From RGIG4034 sp045576455 (GTDB lineage: Bacteria > Bacillota > Clostridia > Lachnospirales > Lachnospiraceae), in assembly GCA_045576455.1 (NCBI GenBank), contig JAZNGM010000010.1:1-64000 (forward strand): 64,000 bases of DNA. The letters are read 5' to 3'. Of this stretch, positions 51,760 to 60,368 are shown one piece after another. Each line of letters begins with the position of its first letter. The first letter of the stretch is position 1. The notes under the pieces are model-generated. The model did no database searches. It was given only the letters and a program-made list of their open reading frames with translations, and was not told the DNA's origin. The position numbers and the translations under genes were made by a program.

Positions 51760-51872
51760 CCGCATGGTTACAAGGGACTAGGTCTTGTTTCTGTGCGGTT
51801 GCTGTTTATAGATATGAAGATGCAGAACCGTAATAGATTTAGCTAAGCTAATTCCGTTGCGGTTCTTTTTTT
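51760..51872 (+). promoter_or_regulatory. Attenuator-like structure with terminator before argS
   Basis: Four segments can pair in alternative ways: 1 CCGCA (51760-51764), 2 TGCGGTT (51794-51800), 3 AGAACCGTAA (51824-51833), 4 TTGCGGTTCT (51857-51866). 1:2 and 3:4 form together, 2:3 excludes both. 3:4 is a 10-pair stem followed by seven T, a Rho-independent terminator. Segments 2 and 4 share the heptamer TGCGGTT. A further ACAAG/CTTGT pair lies inside hairpin 1:2. No T-box sequence is present. Confidence 0.65.
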
Positions 51873-51960
51873 ACTTAATTTGAAAAATTTGAAAAGTGGT
51901 GGGGATTTGTAAGCTGCCGGGATTGTGCTTTTTAACATAATAGGAAAATGGAGGTCATGT

Positions 51961-53658
51961 ATGAAAACAAAAATTTGTCAGTATTTATCAGAAGTTATTA
52001 AGGAAGTGTCCAAGGAGGAGTTACATAATGCAATGGAAATTCCGCCGGAAGAGAAAATGGGGGATTACGCCTTGCCTTGCTTTGTGATGGCAAAGAAAAT
52101 GCATAGGAGTCCCATGCAGATTGCAACGGAGCTTGCAGAAAAACTGAATGGGCAGAAAGAAGAACTGGGTATTGAAAAAGCAGAGAATGTAGGGGCATAT
52201 TGTAACATTTATTTAAAACGTGATGTGTTTGTAAAAAAGTGTATGGAAGTCTTGCAAAAAAGCGGTTATGGGGTAGCACAGCCGGGCAGCGGCAAAACAG
52301 TATGTATGGACTATTCCTCCCCGAATATTGCAAAGAATTTCCATGTGGGACATTTAAGGACTACTGTTATAGGAAATTCGCTATATAAGATCTATCAGAA
52401 ATTAGGATACAACGTAGTAAGGATTAATCATCTGGGCGACTGGGGGACACAGTTTGGTAAACTGATTGTTGCATACAAATTGTGGAGTAGTGAGGATAAG
52501 GTAAAAGAAAAAGGAATAGAAGAATTACTGCGTATATATGTCAAATTTAATGACGAATCAAAGAAAGATGACAGTTTGATTATAAAAGCCAGGGAATGGT
52601 TTGTTAAAATGGAGCAGAATGACCAGGAAGCCCTTTCGTATTGGAATTGGTTCAAAGAAATAAGTATGATTGAATTTGAACGGGTGTATGATTTGCTCGG
52701 CATTTCTTTTGATTCGTATCTGGGCGAGAGTTTTTATCGGGACAAAGTACCTGCGTTGGTAGAACTATTGAAGGAAAAAGGCCTTTTGACCGAAAGCCAG
52801 GGCGCACAGGTTATTGATTTGTCTGCGTATGATATGCCGCCATGCCTTATTACAAAAAGTGATGGAGGGTCTATCTACCATTCACGTGATATTGCGGCGA
52901 TTCTTTACCGGAAAGAAAAGTATGATTTTGAAAAATGCCTGTATGTGACGGGCTTGGAGCAATCGCTTCATTTTAAACAGATTTTTACGGCTGTTGAATT
53001 AATGGGATATGATTTTTGTGACGGATTAATACATGTTCCGTATGGCCTTGTGAGTCTTGAGGGAGAAAAACTTTCTACGCGGGGCGGAAATATTATTTAT
53101 GCAGAAGATATTTTAAATGAGGCTATAGATCGTGCAAAAAGTGCAATAATTGAGAAGAATCCTTCGCTCGCGGATAAAGAAGCGACCGCCAAAAAGGTTG
53201 GCGTAGGCGCGGTTATTTTTCATGATTTATTTAATCAGCGGATTAAGAATGTTGAATTCTCTTGGAAAGAAGTATTGAGTTTTGAGGGCGCGACCGGTCC
53301 GTATGCACAATACACCTATGCAAGGGCAAAAAGTGTACTCCGCAAATATGGAAAACCGGTTACGGCGGATGAAACAGATTTTTCGGTTTTAACGGATGAT
53401 GTTACTTACAATCTGATAAAAGTTTTGACAGGATATGAGGATGCGGTCATTGCGGCTGCCGGAAAAAATGAACCATCGATTGTCGCACGGTATGTTATTG
53501 CAGTGGCTACTGCTTTTAACAAATTTTATCATGAGTGCAACATTTTACAGGCAGAGGAAAAAGAGAAGAAGGCGCGGCTGTTTTTGACGGACCTGGTTCA
53601 GAACGTTTTGTGTGAAGCGTGCGGTCTGCTTGGAATGGAATGCCCGGAAGAAATGTGA
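51961..53658 (+). CDS. argS: Arginyl-tRNA synthetase
   Basis: 565 residues from ATG 51961, with GGAGGT upstream. Class I synthetase: N-terminal Add-1 tRNA-binding domain, HIGH-like motif in NIAKNFHVGHLRTT (residues about 125-138), INHLGDWGTQFG, and a KMSKS-equivalent LEGEKLSTRGG. C-terminal anticodon-binding helical domain with FNKFYHECNIL. Charges tRNA-Arg; both tRNA-Arg genes seen in this window (ACG, TCT) are substrates. Its 3' end is part of a 33-bp tandem duplication. Confidence 0.96.
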   Translation: MKTKICQYLSEVIKEVSKEELHNAMEIPPEEKMGDYALPCFVMAKKMHRSPMQIATELAEKLNGQKEELGIEKAENVGAYCNIYLKRDVFVKKCMEVLQKSGYGVAQPGSGKTVCMDYSSPNIAKNFHVGHLRTTVIGNSLYKIYQKLGYNVVRINHLGDWGTQFGKLIVAYKLWSSEDKVKEKGIEELLRIYVKFNDESKKDDSLIIKAREWFVKMEQNDQEALSYWNWFKEISMIEFERVYDLLGISFDSYLGESFYRDKVPALVELLKEKGLLTESQGAQVIDLSAYDMPPCLITKSDGGSIYHSRDIAAILYRKEKYDFEKCLYVTGLEQSLHFKQIFTAVELMGYDFCDGLIHVPYGLVSLEGEKLSTRGGNIIYAEDILNEAIDRAKSAIIEKNPSLADKEATAKKVGVGAVIFHDLFNQRIKNVEFSWKEVLSFEGATGPYAQYTYARAKSVLRKYGKPVTADETDFSVLTDDVTYNLIKVLTGYEDAVIAAAGKNEPSIVARYVIAVATAFNKFYHECNILQAEEKEKKARLFLTDLVQNVLCEACGLLGMECPEEM

Positions 53659-53712
53659 TGCCACGGGACGGTGCGTCTGGAAGAAATGTGATGCCATGGG
53701 ACGATGTGTCTG
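53647..53712 (+). repeat. 33-bp tandem duplication across the argS stop
   Basis: GGAAGAAATGTGATGCCA begins both copies; the units differ at three positions and the first one contains the argS stop codon. Confidence 0.9.
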
Positions 53713-53741
53713 CTATAATGTATGTGCTGGGAGGAGATTCA

Positions 53742-54464
53742 ATGAAAATTTTATACGGTACGACAAATAAAGGAAAACTACAAGCGATGAAACTTGCCGT
53801 GAAAACATTGAATATAGAGCTTGTAGGATTAAAGGACATGGACGGAAAACTTCCGTGCATAAATGAAAACGGTAAAACTCCTTTAGAGAATGCAGAGATT
53901 AAAGCAAAGGCGTATTATGAAGCTTTTCATATGCCGGTATTCTCTTGTGATAGCGGATTGTACTTTGATGAAGTGAAAGAAGATGAACAGCCGGGAATTC
54001 ATGTGAGAAGAGTAAATGGTAAAGAATTGTCGGATGATGAGATGATACAATACTATGCTTCCTTGGCTAAGCGATACGGTGGTAAAATAACAGGGCGTTA
54101 CAGGAATGCTATATATTTTATACTGGATGAGACGCACCATTATTCAAGCATGGATATGTCTATTGCAACAGAACCATTTGAGTTAGGAACCGTCCCCCAT
54201 TCAAAGCGAGTGGATGGTTTTCCCCTGGATTCTCTTTCAATTGATATCAGGAGTGGAAAATATTATTACGATTTGGAAGTAAAAGATGTAAGCACTTCCG
54301 TGGATGATGGTGTTAGAAAGTTTTTTGCGGATGTTTTCGCCGGAGCTTCTACCGGAACTTCAGTCGGAGCTTCTACCGGAGCTTCTACCGGAGCTTCAGC
54401 CGGAGCTTCAGCAGAATCTTCTGACTGTGATGTTGTTGAGATTTATCGTGAAAACAGTAGATGA
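53742..54464 (+). CDS. HAM1/RdgB-family protein with repetitive C-terminal tail
   Basis: 240 residues from ATG 53742 (GGGAGGAG upstream). Residues 1-190 resemble the non-canonical purine NTP pyrophosphatase fold: YGTTNKGKLQAMK, FSCDSGLYFD (Asp pair), QPGIHVRR. It is clearly diverged from the canonical RdgB at 13525, so the substrate may differ. The last about 40 residues are a Gly/Ala/Ser/Thr repeat (GASTGAS units) encoded by a 12- to 18-bp tandem repeat (about 54335-54420), probably an expansion rather than a functional domain. Confidence 0.75.
   Translation: MKILYGTTNKGKLQAMKLAVKTLNIELVGLKDMDGKLPCINENGKTPLENAEIKAKAYYEAFHMPVFSCDSGLYFDEVKEDEQPGIHVRRVNGKELSDDEMIQYYASLAKRYGGKITGRYRNAIYFILDETHHYSSMDMSIATEPFELGTVPHSKRVDGFPLDSLSIDIRSGKYYYDLEVKDVSTSVDDGVRKFFADVFAGASTGTSVGASTGASTGASAGASAESSDCDVVEIYRENSR
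54340..54415 (+). repeat. Coding tandem repeat in the HAM1-like gene
   Basis: GCCGGAGCTTC / ACCGGAGCTTC units repeat several times in frame, coding for Gly-Ala-Ser-Thr-Gly-Ala-Ser. Confidence 0.9.
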
Positions 54465-54475
54465 AACATTTGCTG

Positions 54476-54570
54476 AATTGTTGAGTGGTTGATTTGTTGA
54501 TTGGTTGATTTGTTGATTGATTGATTTGTTGATTGATTGACTTGCTGGTTGGTTGACTTGCTGGTTTGTT
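54476..54570 (+). repeat. TTGATT/TTGGTTGA low-complexity tract
   Basis: Irregular tandem units of TTGATTG, TTGTTGA and CTTGCTGGTT follow the HAM1-like stop codon and lead into the 53-bp minisatellite. Confidence 0.85.
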
Positions 54571-54574
54571 GGGA

Positions 54575-55255
54575 AATGCTCATACCACCCAATAAAAGAA
54601 GAAATATGAGCAAAAACTTGGTAGCCAAGAGGCTGGGTTACCCAATAAATGAAGAAATATGGGCAAAAACTTGGTAGGCAAGAAGCTGGGTTACCCAATA
54701 AATGAAGAAATATGAGCAAAAACTTGGTAGCCAAGAAGCTGGGTTACCCAATAAATGAAGAAAAGTGAGCAAATAATTGGTAGCCAAGAAGCTGGGTTAC
54801 CCAATAAATGAAGAAATATTAGCAAAAACTTGGTAGCCAAGAAGCTGGGCTACCCAATAAATGAAGAAATATTAGCAGAAACTTGGTAGCCAAGAGGCTG
54901 GGCTACCCAATAAATGAAGAAAAATGAGCAAATAATTGGTAGCCAAGAAGCTGGGCTACCCAATAAATGAAGAAATATGAGCAAAAACTTGGTAGCCAAG
55001 AAGCTGGGCTACCCAATAAAAGAAGAAATATGAGCAAAAACTTGGTAGCCAAGGGGGTGGGCTACCCAATAAATGAAGAAATATGAGCAAAAACTTGGTA
55101 GCCAAGAGGTTAGGCCACCCAATAAATGAAGAAATATGAGCAAAAACTTGGTAGCCAAGAGGCTGGGTTACCCAATAAATGAAGAAATATGGGCAAAAAC
55201 TTGGTAGCCAAGAGGTTAGGCCACCCAATAAATTGAGTAAAAAGAGCAAAAACTT
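54575..55255 (+). repeat. 53-bp minisatellite, 13 copies
   Basis: CCCAATAAA recurs at exact 53-bp steps from 54588 to 55224 (13 sites, no indel). Each unit holds two palindromes, CTTGGTAGCCAAG and TGGGTTACCCA (or TGGGCTACCCA). Its unit aligns with the reverse complement of the 53-bp unit at 7971-8270 (shared GCAAAAAC, GGTAGC, TACC and AATAAAT blocks in the same order). The minus-strand frames across it are repeat artefacts; no gene lies in 54465-55346. Confidence 0.95.
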
Positions 55256-55346
55256 GGTAAGATAAGTGTAGGGTACAAAAACTAAGAAAAAAGATTCTGA
55301 AAATGAATTATCTTTTTAACATGGTAGTAGTGTGATTAAGGAAAAA

Positions 55347-55946
55347 ATGATGGCAGATAATGAAAATACATGGGATAAACTCCTAAAAATAAAAACAACC
55401 GGTCGGGATGATTCCAATGCTGACTCATATCGTTACCCCTATGAACCTACGCCGTATTGTGTTTTAGAGCGTTTGGCGAATAGTGGTTTAATCCTAAAAA
55501 AGGATGTGGTTTTGGACTATGGTTGTGGGAAAGGGCGTGTCGATTTTTTCCTTGCCTATCAGACAAAAGCAAATACCCTGGGGATTGAATATGATGAACG
55601 GATTTATCAGGGGGCATTGGAAAACAGGAAGACTGCCGTTTCAAAAGCAAAGACAGAATTTATACTGGCGAGGGCAGAGGAGTATACTGTTCCGGCGGAA
55701 GTCAACCGGTGCTATTTTTTTAATCCTTTTTCGGTAGAATTGCTCAAAAAAGTTATGGCAAAAATTATTGATTCTTATTATGAAAAACCGCGGGAAATAT
55801 TTTTGTTTTTCTATTATCCGTCAGAGGAATATATTTCATATCTTATGACAGTAGATGAACTGGAATTCTATGATGAGATAGAATGTGGTGATTTGTATGA
55901 TGGAAATGACATACGGGAACGGATTTTGATTATGACAATGAGTTGA
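55347..55946 (+). CDS. Class I SAM-dependent methyltransferase
   Basis: About 199 residues from ATG 55347, preceded by TAAGGA; the GTG at 55332 is an alternative. The SAM-binding motif I is VVLDYGCGKGRVDFF (residues about 54-68), with the acidic end of strand 2 in LGIEYDE and the motif IV region CYFFNPFS. The substrate is not predictable; NPFS resembles the N-P-F/P-x motif of small-molecule or rRNA methyltransferases only weakly. Flanked by the minisatellite and a terminator. Confidence 0.85.
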   Translation: MMADNENTWDKLLKIKTTGRDDSNADSYRYPYEPTPYCVLERLANSGLILKKDVVLDYGCGKGRVDFFLAYQTKANTLGIEYDERIYQGALENRKTAVSKAKTEFILARAEEYTVPAEVNRCYFFNPFSVELLKKVMAKIIDSYYEKPREIFLFFYYPSEEYISYLMTVDELEFYDEIECGDLYDGNDIRERILIMTMS

Positions 55947-55953
55947 ACAAAGA

Positions 55954-55988
55954 GAATAGATAACTAAAGAGAATAGATAACTAAAAAA
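55954..55988 (+). repeat. 17-bp tandem repeat after the methyltransferase gene
   Basis: AAAGAGAATAGATAACT occurs twice in succession. Confidence 0.85.
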
Positions 55989-56002
55989 GGATAACTATAA
56001 TG

Positions 56003-56042
56003 AGGAATTTTACGTGTGACTTCACAGAAAGTTCCTTTTTTA
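56003..56042 (+). terminator. Terminator before clpB
   Basis: AGGAATTTT pairs with AAAGTTCCT around a GTG/CAC inner pair, followed by a T run. Confidence 0.7.
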
Positions 56043-56169
56043 TTATTATTTATTATTTTTTTTAAGAAATCTTTTACAAATGTTTAGGATTGCATAATTG
56101 AATGGAAAAAAATGAGTGATAATATAAAAGCATAAGATATGTAATGCTTTGAAAGGAAGGGATAGGTAA

Positions 56170-58755
56170 ATGAATGTTTCTAAGTTTACACAAAAATCAA
56201 TAGCGGCAGTGGAAAACTGTGAAAAACTTGCGTATGAATACGGAAATCAGGAAATTGAACAGGAACATCTGCTTGTTGGCTTACTTACGCTCGAAGATTC
56301 TCTGATTCTTAAGTTAATAGAGAAAATGGAAATCAATACAGGGCATTTCCTTACAAGAGCCGAAAAGGCATTGCAGAAGCGGGTTAAAGTAAGCGGAGGC
56401 AATCTTACGGTTGGTAAGGATCTTAATAAGGTTCTTATTACTGCAGAGGACGAAGCCAAGGCTATGGGGGATGAGTATGTATCGGTAGAGCATATATTCC
56501 TGTCGATGATTAATCATCCGAATAAAGAGATTAAAGCTATTTTTAATGAATATGGTATAACGCGTGAAAGATTTTTGACAGCACTTTCAACTGTGCGGGG
56601 AAACCAGCGCGTGACAAGCGACAATCCGGAAGCTACGTATGATACGCTTGAAAAGTATGGTCAGGAGCTGGTGGCGCGTGCCGGAAAAGAAAAACTTGAT
56701 CCGGTTATCGGTCGTGACGAAGAAATCAGGAATATTATAAGGATTTTGTCCCGTAAGACAAAAAATAATCCGGTATTAATCGGTGAGCCGGGCGTTGGTA
56801 AAACGGCGGTTGTAGAAGGGCTTGCACAGCGTATAGTAAAAGGCGATGTTCCAGCAGGACTTAAGGACAAGAAGATATTTGCTCTTGATATGGGTGCACT
56901 GGTAGCCGGTGCCAAGTACAGGGGAGAATTTGAAGAACGTCTTAAAGCCGTTCTTGAAGATGTAAAAAAGAGTGACGGACAGATTATTCTGTTTATAGAT
57001 GAGCTGCATACTATAGTGGGGGCAGGAAAAACGGACGGTGCCTTAGATGCCGGCAACATGTTAAAACCAATGCTTGCCAGAGGCGAACTGCATTGTATCG
57101 GTGCTACCACTTTAGATGAATACAGACAGTATATTGAAAAAGACCCGGCATTAGAACGCCGTTTTCAGCCGGTAATGGTTAATGAACCGACGGTGGAAGA
57201 TACTATTTCCATTCTCCGTGGATTAAAAGAAAGATATGAAGTATTTCATGGTGTTAAAATCATGGATAATGCCCTGGTTAGTGCGGCAACACTTTCTAAC
57301 CGCTATATATCCGACCGTTTTTTGCCGGATAAAGCAATCGACCTGGTGGATGAAGCTTGTGCACTGATTAAGACAGAGCTTGATTCCATGCCGACAGAAC
57401 TTGATGAGTTGCAGAGAAGAATGATGCAGATGGAAATTGAATCTGCGGCATTAAAAAAGGAAACCGATCATTTGTCCATGGAACGCTTGGAAAATTTGAA
57501 CCGTGAACTTGCAGAAATTAAGGAAGAGTTTAATAACCGCAAGGCACAGTGGGATAATGAAAAAAATTCCGTGGAAAAATTAAGTAAGCTAAGAGAACAG
57601 ATTGAAGATATGAATGCCAAAATACAGATTGCGCAACGTGAAGGAAATCTGGAATTGGCAGCAGAACTTTCCTACGGTAAGCTTCCGGAACTGAAAAAAC
57701 AGCTTGAAATAGAAGAAGCCAAAGTAAATGAAAAGGAAATGTCACTGGTACATGAGAGCGTATCCGAAGAGGAGATTGCAAAGATTATTTCAAGATGGAC
57801 CGGTATTCCGGTGGCTAAGCTTACAGAAAGTGAGCGTAATAAAACACTTCATCTGGATGAGGAACTGCATAAACGGGTGATAGGACAGGAAGAAGGTGTC
57901 ACAAAAGTGACAGAGGCGATTATCCGTTCAAAAGCAGGTATTAAAGACCCATCAAAACCGATTGGTTCATTCCTATTCTTAGGCCCGACCGGTGTAGGTA
58001 AAACAGAATTGGCAAAATCATTGGCTGCTGTGCTGTTTGATGATGAATCCAATATGGTGCGCATTGATATGAGTGAGTATATGGAGAAATATTCCGTAAG
58101 CCGCCTTATAGGAGCACCTCCCGGATATATCGGATACGATGAAGGTGGGCAGTTGACTGAAGCAGTCAGAAGAAAGCCTTATGCAGTAGTATTGTTCGAT
58201 GAAGTTGAAAAGGCACATCCGGATGTTTTTAACGTATTATTGCAGGTATTGGATGACGGAAGAATAACAGATTCTCAAGGAAGAACAGTAGATTTTAAAA
58301 ATACGATTCTTATTATGACTTCCAATATCGGTGCCCAATATCTTTTGGAAGGAATCAATGAAGACGGCTCGATAGACAACGGAGCAGAAGAAGCCGTTAT
58401 GAATGACTTAAGAAGTCATTTCAGGCCGGAGTTTATAAACCGACTGGATGAGATTATAGTATTTAAACCGCTTAGCAAGAATAATATCGGTGGTATAGTA
58501 GAACTCATTATCAAGGATTTAAATGCACGCCTTACAGACAGGGAACTTTCGGTTGAGCTTTCGGATGAGGCAAAGGCATATATCATTGATGAAGCCTATG
58601 ATCCGGTGTATGGTGCAAGACCATTAAAAAGGTATATTCAAAAACATGTAGAAACCCTTGCGGCAAAACTGATTCTTAGAGATATGGTAAAGGGCGGCGA
58701 CGTAATTTACATTGATTATCAGAATGGTGAACTTACTGCAAAGATAAAAGAGTGA
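56170..58755 (+). CDS. clpB: ATP-dependent disaggregase ClpB
   Basis: 861 residues. N-terminal repeat domain (FTQKSIAAVENCEKLAYEYG in part), first AAA+ with Walker A GEPGVGKTAVVEG, a coiled-coil middle domain (residues about 400-520, rich in Glu/Lys heptads), and second AAA+ with Walker A GPTGVGKTELAKS and Walker B VVLFDEVEKAH. The P-loop of ClpC-type adaptors for ClpP (IGF) is not seen, consistent with ClpB. Rescues aggregated proteins with DnaK. AAGGAAGGG precedes the ATG. No CIRCE element was recognised upstream. Confidence 0.95.
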   Translation: MNVSKFTQKSIAAVENCEKLAYEYGNQEIEQEHLLVGLLTLEDSLILKLIEKMEINTGHFLTRAEKALQKRVKVSGGNLTVGKDLNKVLITAEDEAKAMGDEYVSVEHIFLSMINHPNKEIKAIFNEYGITRERFLTALSTVRGNQRVTSDNPEATYDTLEKYGQELVARAGKEKLDPVIGRDEEIRNIIRILSRKTKNNPVLIGEPGVGKTAVVEGLAQRIVKGDVPAGLKDKKIFALDMGALVAGAKYRGEFEERLKAVLEDVKKSDGQIILFIDELHTIVGAGKTDGALDAGNMLKPMLARGELHCIGATTLDEYRQYIEKDPALERRFQPVMVNEPTVEDTISILRGLKERYEVFHGVKIMDNALVSAATLSNRYISDRFLPDKAIDLVDEACALIKTELDSMPTELDELQRRMMQMEIESAALKKETDHLSMERLENLNRELAEIKEEFNNRKAQWDNEKNSVEKLSKLREQIEDMNAKIQIAQREGNLELAAELSYGKLPELKKQLEIEEAKVNEKEMSLVHESVSEEEIAKIISRWTGIPVAKLTESERNKTLHLDEELHKRVIGQEEGVTKVTEAIIRSKAGIKDPSKPIGSFLFLGPTGVGKTELAKSLAAVLFDDESNMVRIDMSEYMEKYSVSRLIGAPPGYIGYDEGGQLTEAVRRKPYAVVLFDEVEKAHPDVFNVLLQVLDDGRITDSQGRTVDFKNTILIMTSNIGAQYLLEGINEDGSIDNGAEEAVMNDLRSHFRPEFINRLDEIIVFKPLSKNNIGGIVELIIKDLNARLTDRELSVELSDEAKAYIIDEAYDPVYGARPLKRYIQKHVETLAAKLILRDMVKGGDVIYIDYQNGELTAKIKE

Positions 58756-58772
58756 TAAAACGTATAAAGCAA

Positions 58773-58813
58773 TTGAAGGCATCCTATTGTTACCCCCATT
58801 AGGATGCCTTCAA
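58773..58813. terminator. Bidirectional terminator between clpB and the SpoIID-like gene
   Basis: Perfect stem TTGAAGGCATCCTA and TAGGATGCCTTCAA around a short C-rich loop. Confidence 0.85.
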
Positions 58814-58844
58814 ATTCTTTGATATCCATTTATTGGTCCCGGTT

Positions 58845-60107
58845 TTAATCGGGTTCGGCAATACGCGTCACCCCTACATAAATCTGTGATATTTTGTACC
58901 AGGTGGCAGCATCGATGGTGCCGGTTTCGGGAAGGTCAAATACGGATTGGAATACCCGGATGGCCTCCGCTGTTTTTGGACCTAATATTCCATCTACATT
59001 CAATTTGGGAATGAGCGGATAGTTGTCAGAAATCCTGTTAAGCTGTTCCTGTATGGTCATAACCGGTTCACCGCGGCTTCCTTGCGTGAGTGTATAGCCG
59101 GGAAAGGAAGAAGGAACACCGGAAACATAATCTGTAGAGTTAATATATATATCATTGCCATAATAGTTTCTTAAAATATCGATGGCAGCATAGCCTTCAT
59201 CACCGAGATATTTAGAACCCCACTGGCTCATGCCGTTGCAGGTATGGTTAACCCCGTCACAGTATATGGTAAAAATTGGTTGTCTGATGCCCGGACGTGA
59301 CAGGAAATTATTAAAAATGCTGTCAACAATACGCTCTACATTAGTATAAATATTACGCCCGTTAATCCACTTCTGGTCATAGGCCGTGGAAGAGGTGATG
59401 GTAAAATTGTAGCCCTGATTCCTGTACCATTCCGTATATACACGGTTTAGGGTAAAGCTCATTATGGCAAGCGTATTGGCATAAATGGTGCTTTCCGGCC
59501 AGGTGGCATATATCTCGGAAGATACAACATTTTTAATATAGTCGGTGTAGTTTACATAGTAGTTCGTGGCACCGGGATCATTGGGCGGTCCGTCATGCAC
59601 TATAATAAATTCCGGAATAACAACACGGTTTAAGATAATCTCGCCGGTTTCTTCCACCGTTTTTATTTCATCCTCAGGAATTTTCGGTGGATAGTCATAG
59701 AAAAGTGTATGAGGTGCGATTACGATATTTTCTGTCTGGGAAGGTATTTCAATACGATGCATTTTGACCGGCTGGATACTGGTAACGTCCGGCAGTAATT
59801 CTGAGTCTGTAATTCTTACGGGTTCATAGTTGTCAGCATAAATATCGATGGTATAATTAGTGTAGGGCTGCGGGGAGTCCGGCTGCATACTGTAATCAAT
59901 GGGAGGAGCCTCAAGCATAATGTCTTCCGTATTGCCGCTTGAGTCGGTAGTTATTTCGTTGACTATGGTGTCCGGGTCATTGCTTCTTCTTATGGTAACG
60001 CGTGCATTGGGAATGGGCTCGGGACCTGCGTCGGATGTAACTCTTACGCGAAGCATTCCTTCCGATTGTTGGGTTGCACGTAAATCATAGGGTATGTGAT
60101 AAATCAT
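58845..60107 (-). CDS. SpoIID/LytB-like protein with peptidoglycan-binding domain
   Basis: 420 residues, no signal peptide. Residues about 15-115 form a carboxypeptidase-regulatory-like beta domain (GMLRVRVTSDAG, NARVTIRRS). Residues about 175-330 match the SpoIID/LytB family (YIKNVVSSEIYATWPES, TAYDQKW, MSQWGSKYLGDEGYAAIDIL in part). Residues about 340-415 are a PG_binding_1 repeat (LNVDGILGPKTAEAIRVFQ). SpoIID-type proteins process septal or cortex peptidoglycan in sporulation. The lack of an export signal suggests a mother-cell or spore location. Faces clpB across a shared terminator. Confidence 0.82.
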   Translation of the reverse strand: MIYHIPYDLRATQQSEGMLRVRVTSDAGPEPIPNARVTIRRSNDPDTIVNEITTDSSGNTEDIMLEAPPIDYSMQPDSPQPYTNYTIDIYADNYEPVRITDSELLPDVTSIQPVKMHRIEIPSQTENIVIAPHTLFYDYPPKIPEDEIKTVEETGEIILNRVVIPEFIIVHDGPPNDPGATNYYVNYTDYIKNVVSSEIYATWPESTIYANTLAIMSFTLNRVYTEWYRNQGYNFTITSSTAYDQKWINGRNIYTNVERIVDSIFNNFLSRPGIRQPIFTIYCDGVNHTCNGMSQWGSKYLGDEGYAAIDILRNYYGNDIYINSTDYVSGVPSSFPGYTLTQGSRGEPVMTIQEQLNRISDNYPLIPKLNVDGILGPKTAEAIRVFQSVFDLPETGTIDAATWYKISQIYVGVTRIAEPD

Positions 60108-60194
60108 ACAAAAAATCCTTTGTATTGTCCTTAATTATAGTATATGGTAAAAGAAAAAGATGTGTGACCAAGACACATGACATAGGAGGAAAAA

Positions 60195-60368
60195 ATGATA
60201 CCGAACGATCCGGTTATGTTATTAAGTTTTGTTAATTTAAAGCTTCGTGATTATTACGGAAGCCTTGAAGCGTTGTGTGAAGATTTGGATGTGGATATGG
60301 AAACGCTTAAGGAAAAACTAAAAGGAATTCAATATTTCTATGATGAGGAGAAAAACCAGTTTGTCTAA
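60195..60368 (+). CDS. DUF4250 domain protein
   Basis: 57 residues (starts MIPNDPVMLLSFVNLKLRDY, ends YDEEKNQFV), matching the DUF4250 family of small cytoplasmic proteins in Clostridia. AGGAGG 7 bp before the ATG supports it. Function unknown. Its 3' end overlaps the annotated start of the next gene in another frame, so the two are probably translated together. Confidence 0.85.
   Translation: MIPNDPVMLLSFVNLKLRDYYGSLEALCEDLDVDMETLKEKLKGIQYFYDEEKNQFV

Noticed and set aside
51760..51872. T-box riboswitch for argS
   Set aside because: The conserved T-box core (GGGTGGNACCGCG type) is not present; the structure fits leader-peptide attenuation better.
54956..55249. Minus-strand ORFs of repeated YWVTQ/LGYQVFAH units
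   Set aside because: Direct translation of the 53-bp minisatellite with no start signals.
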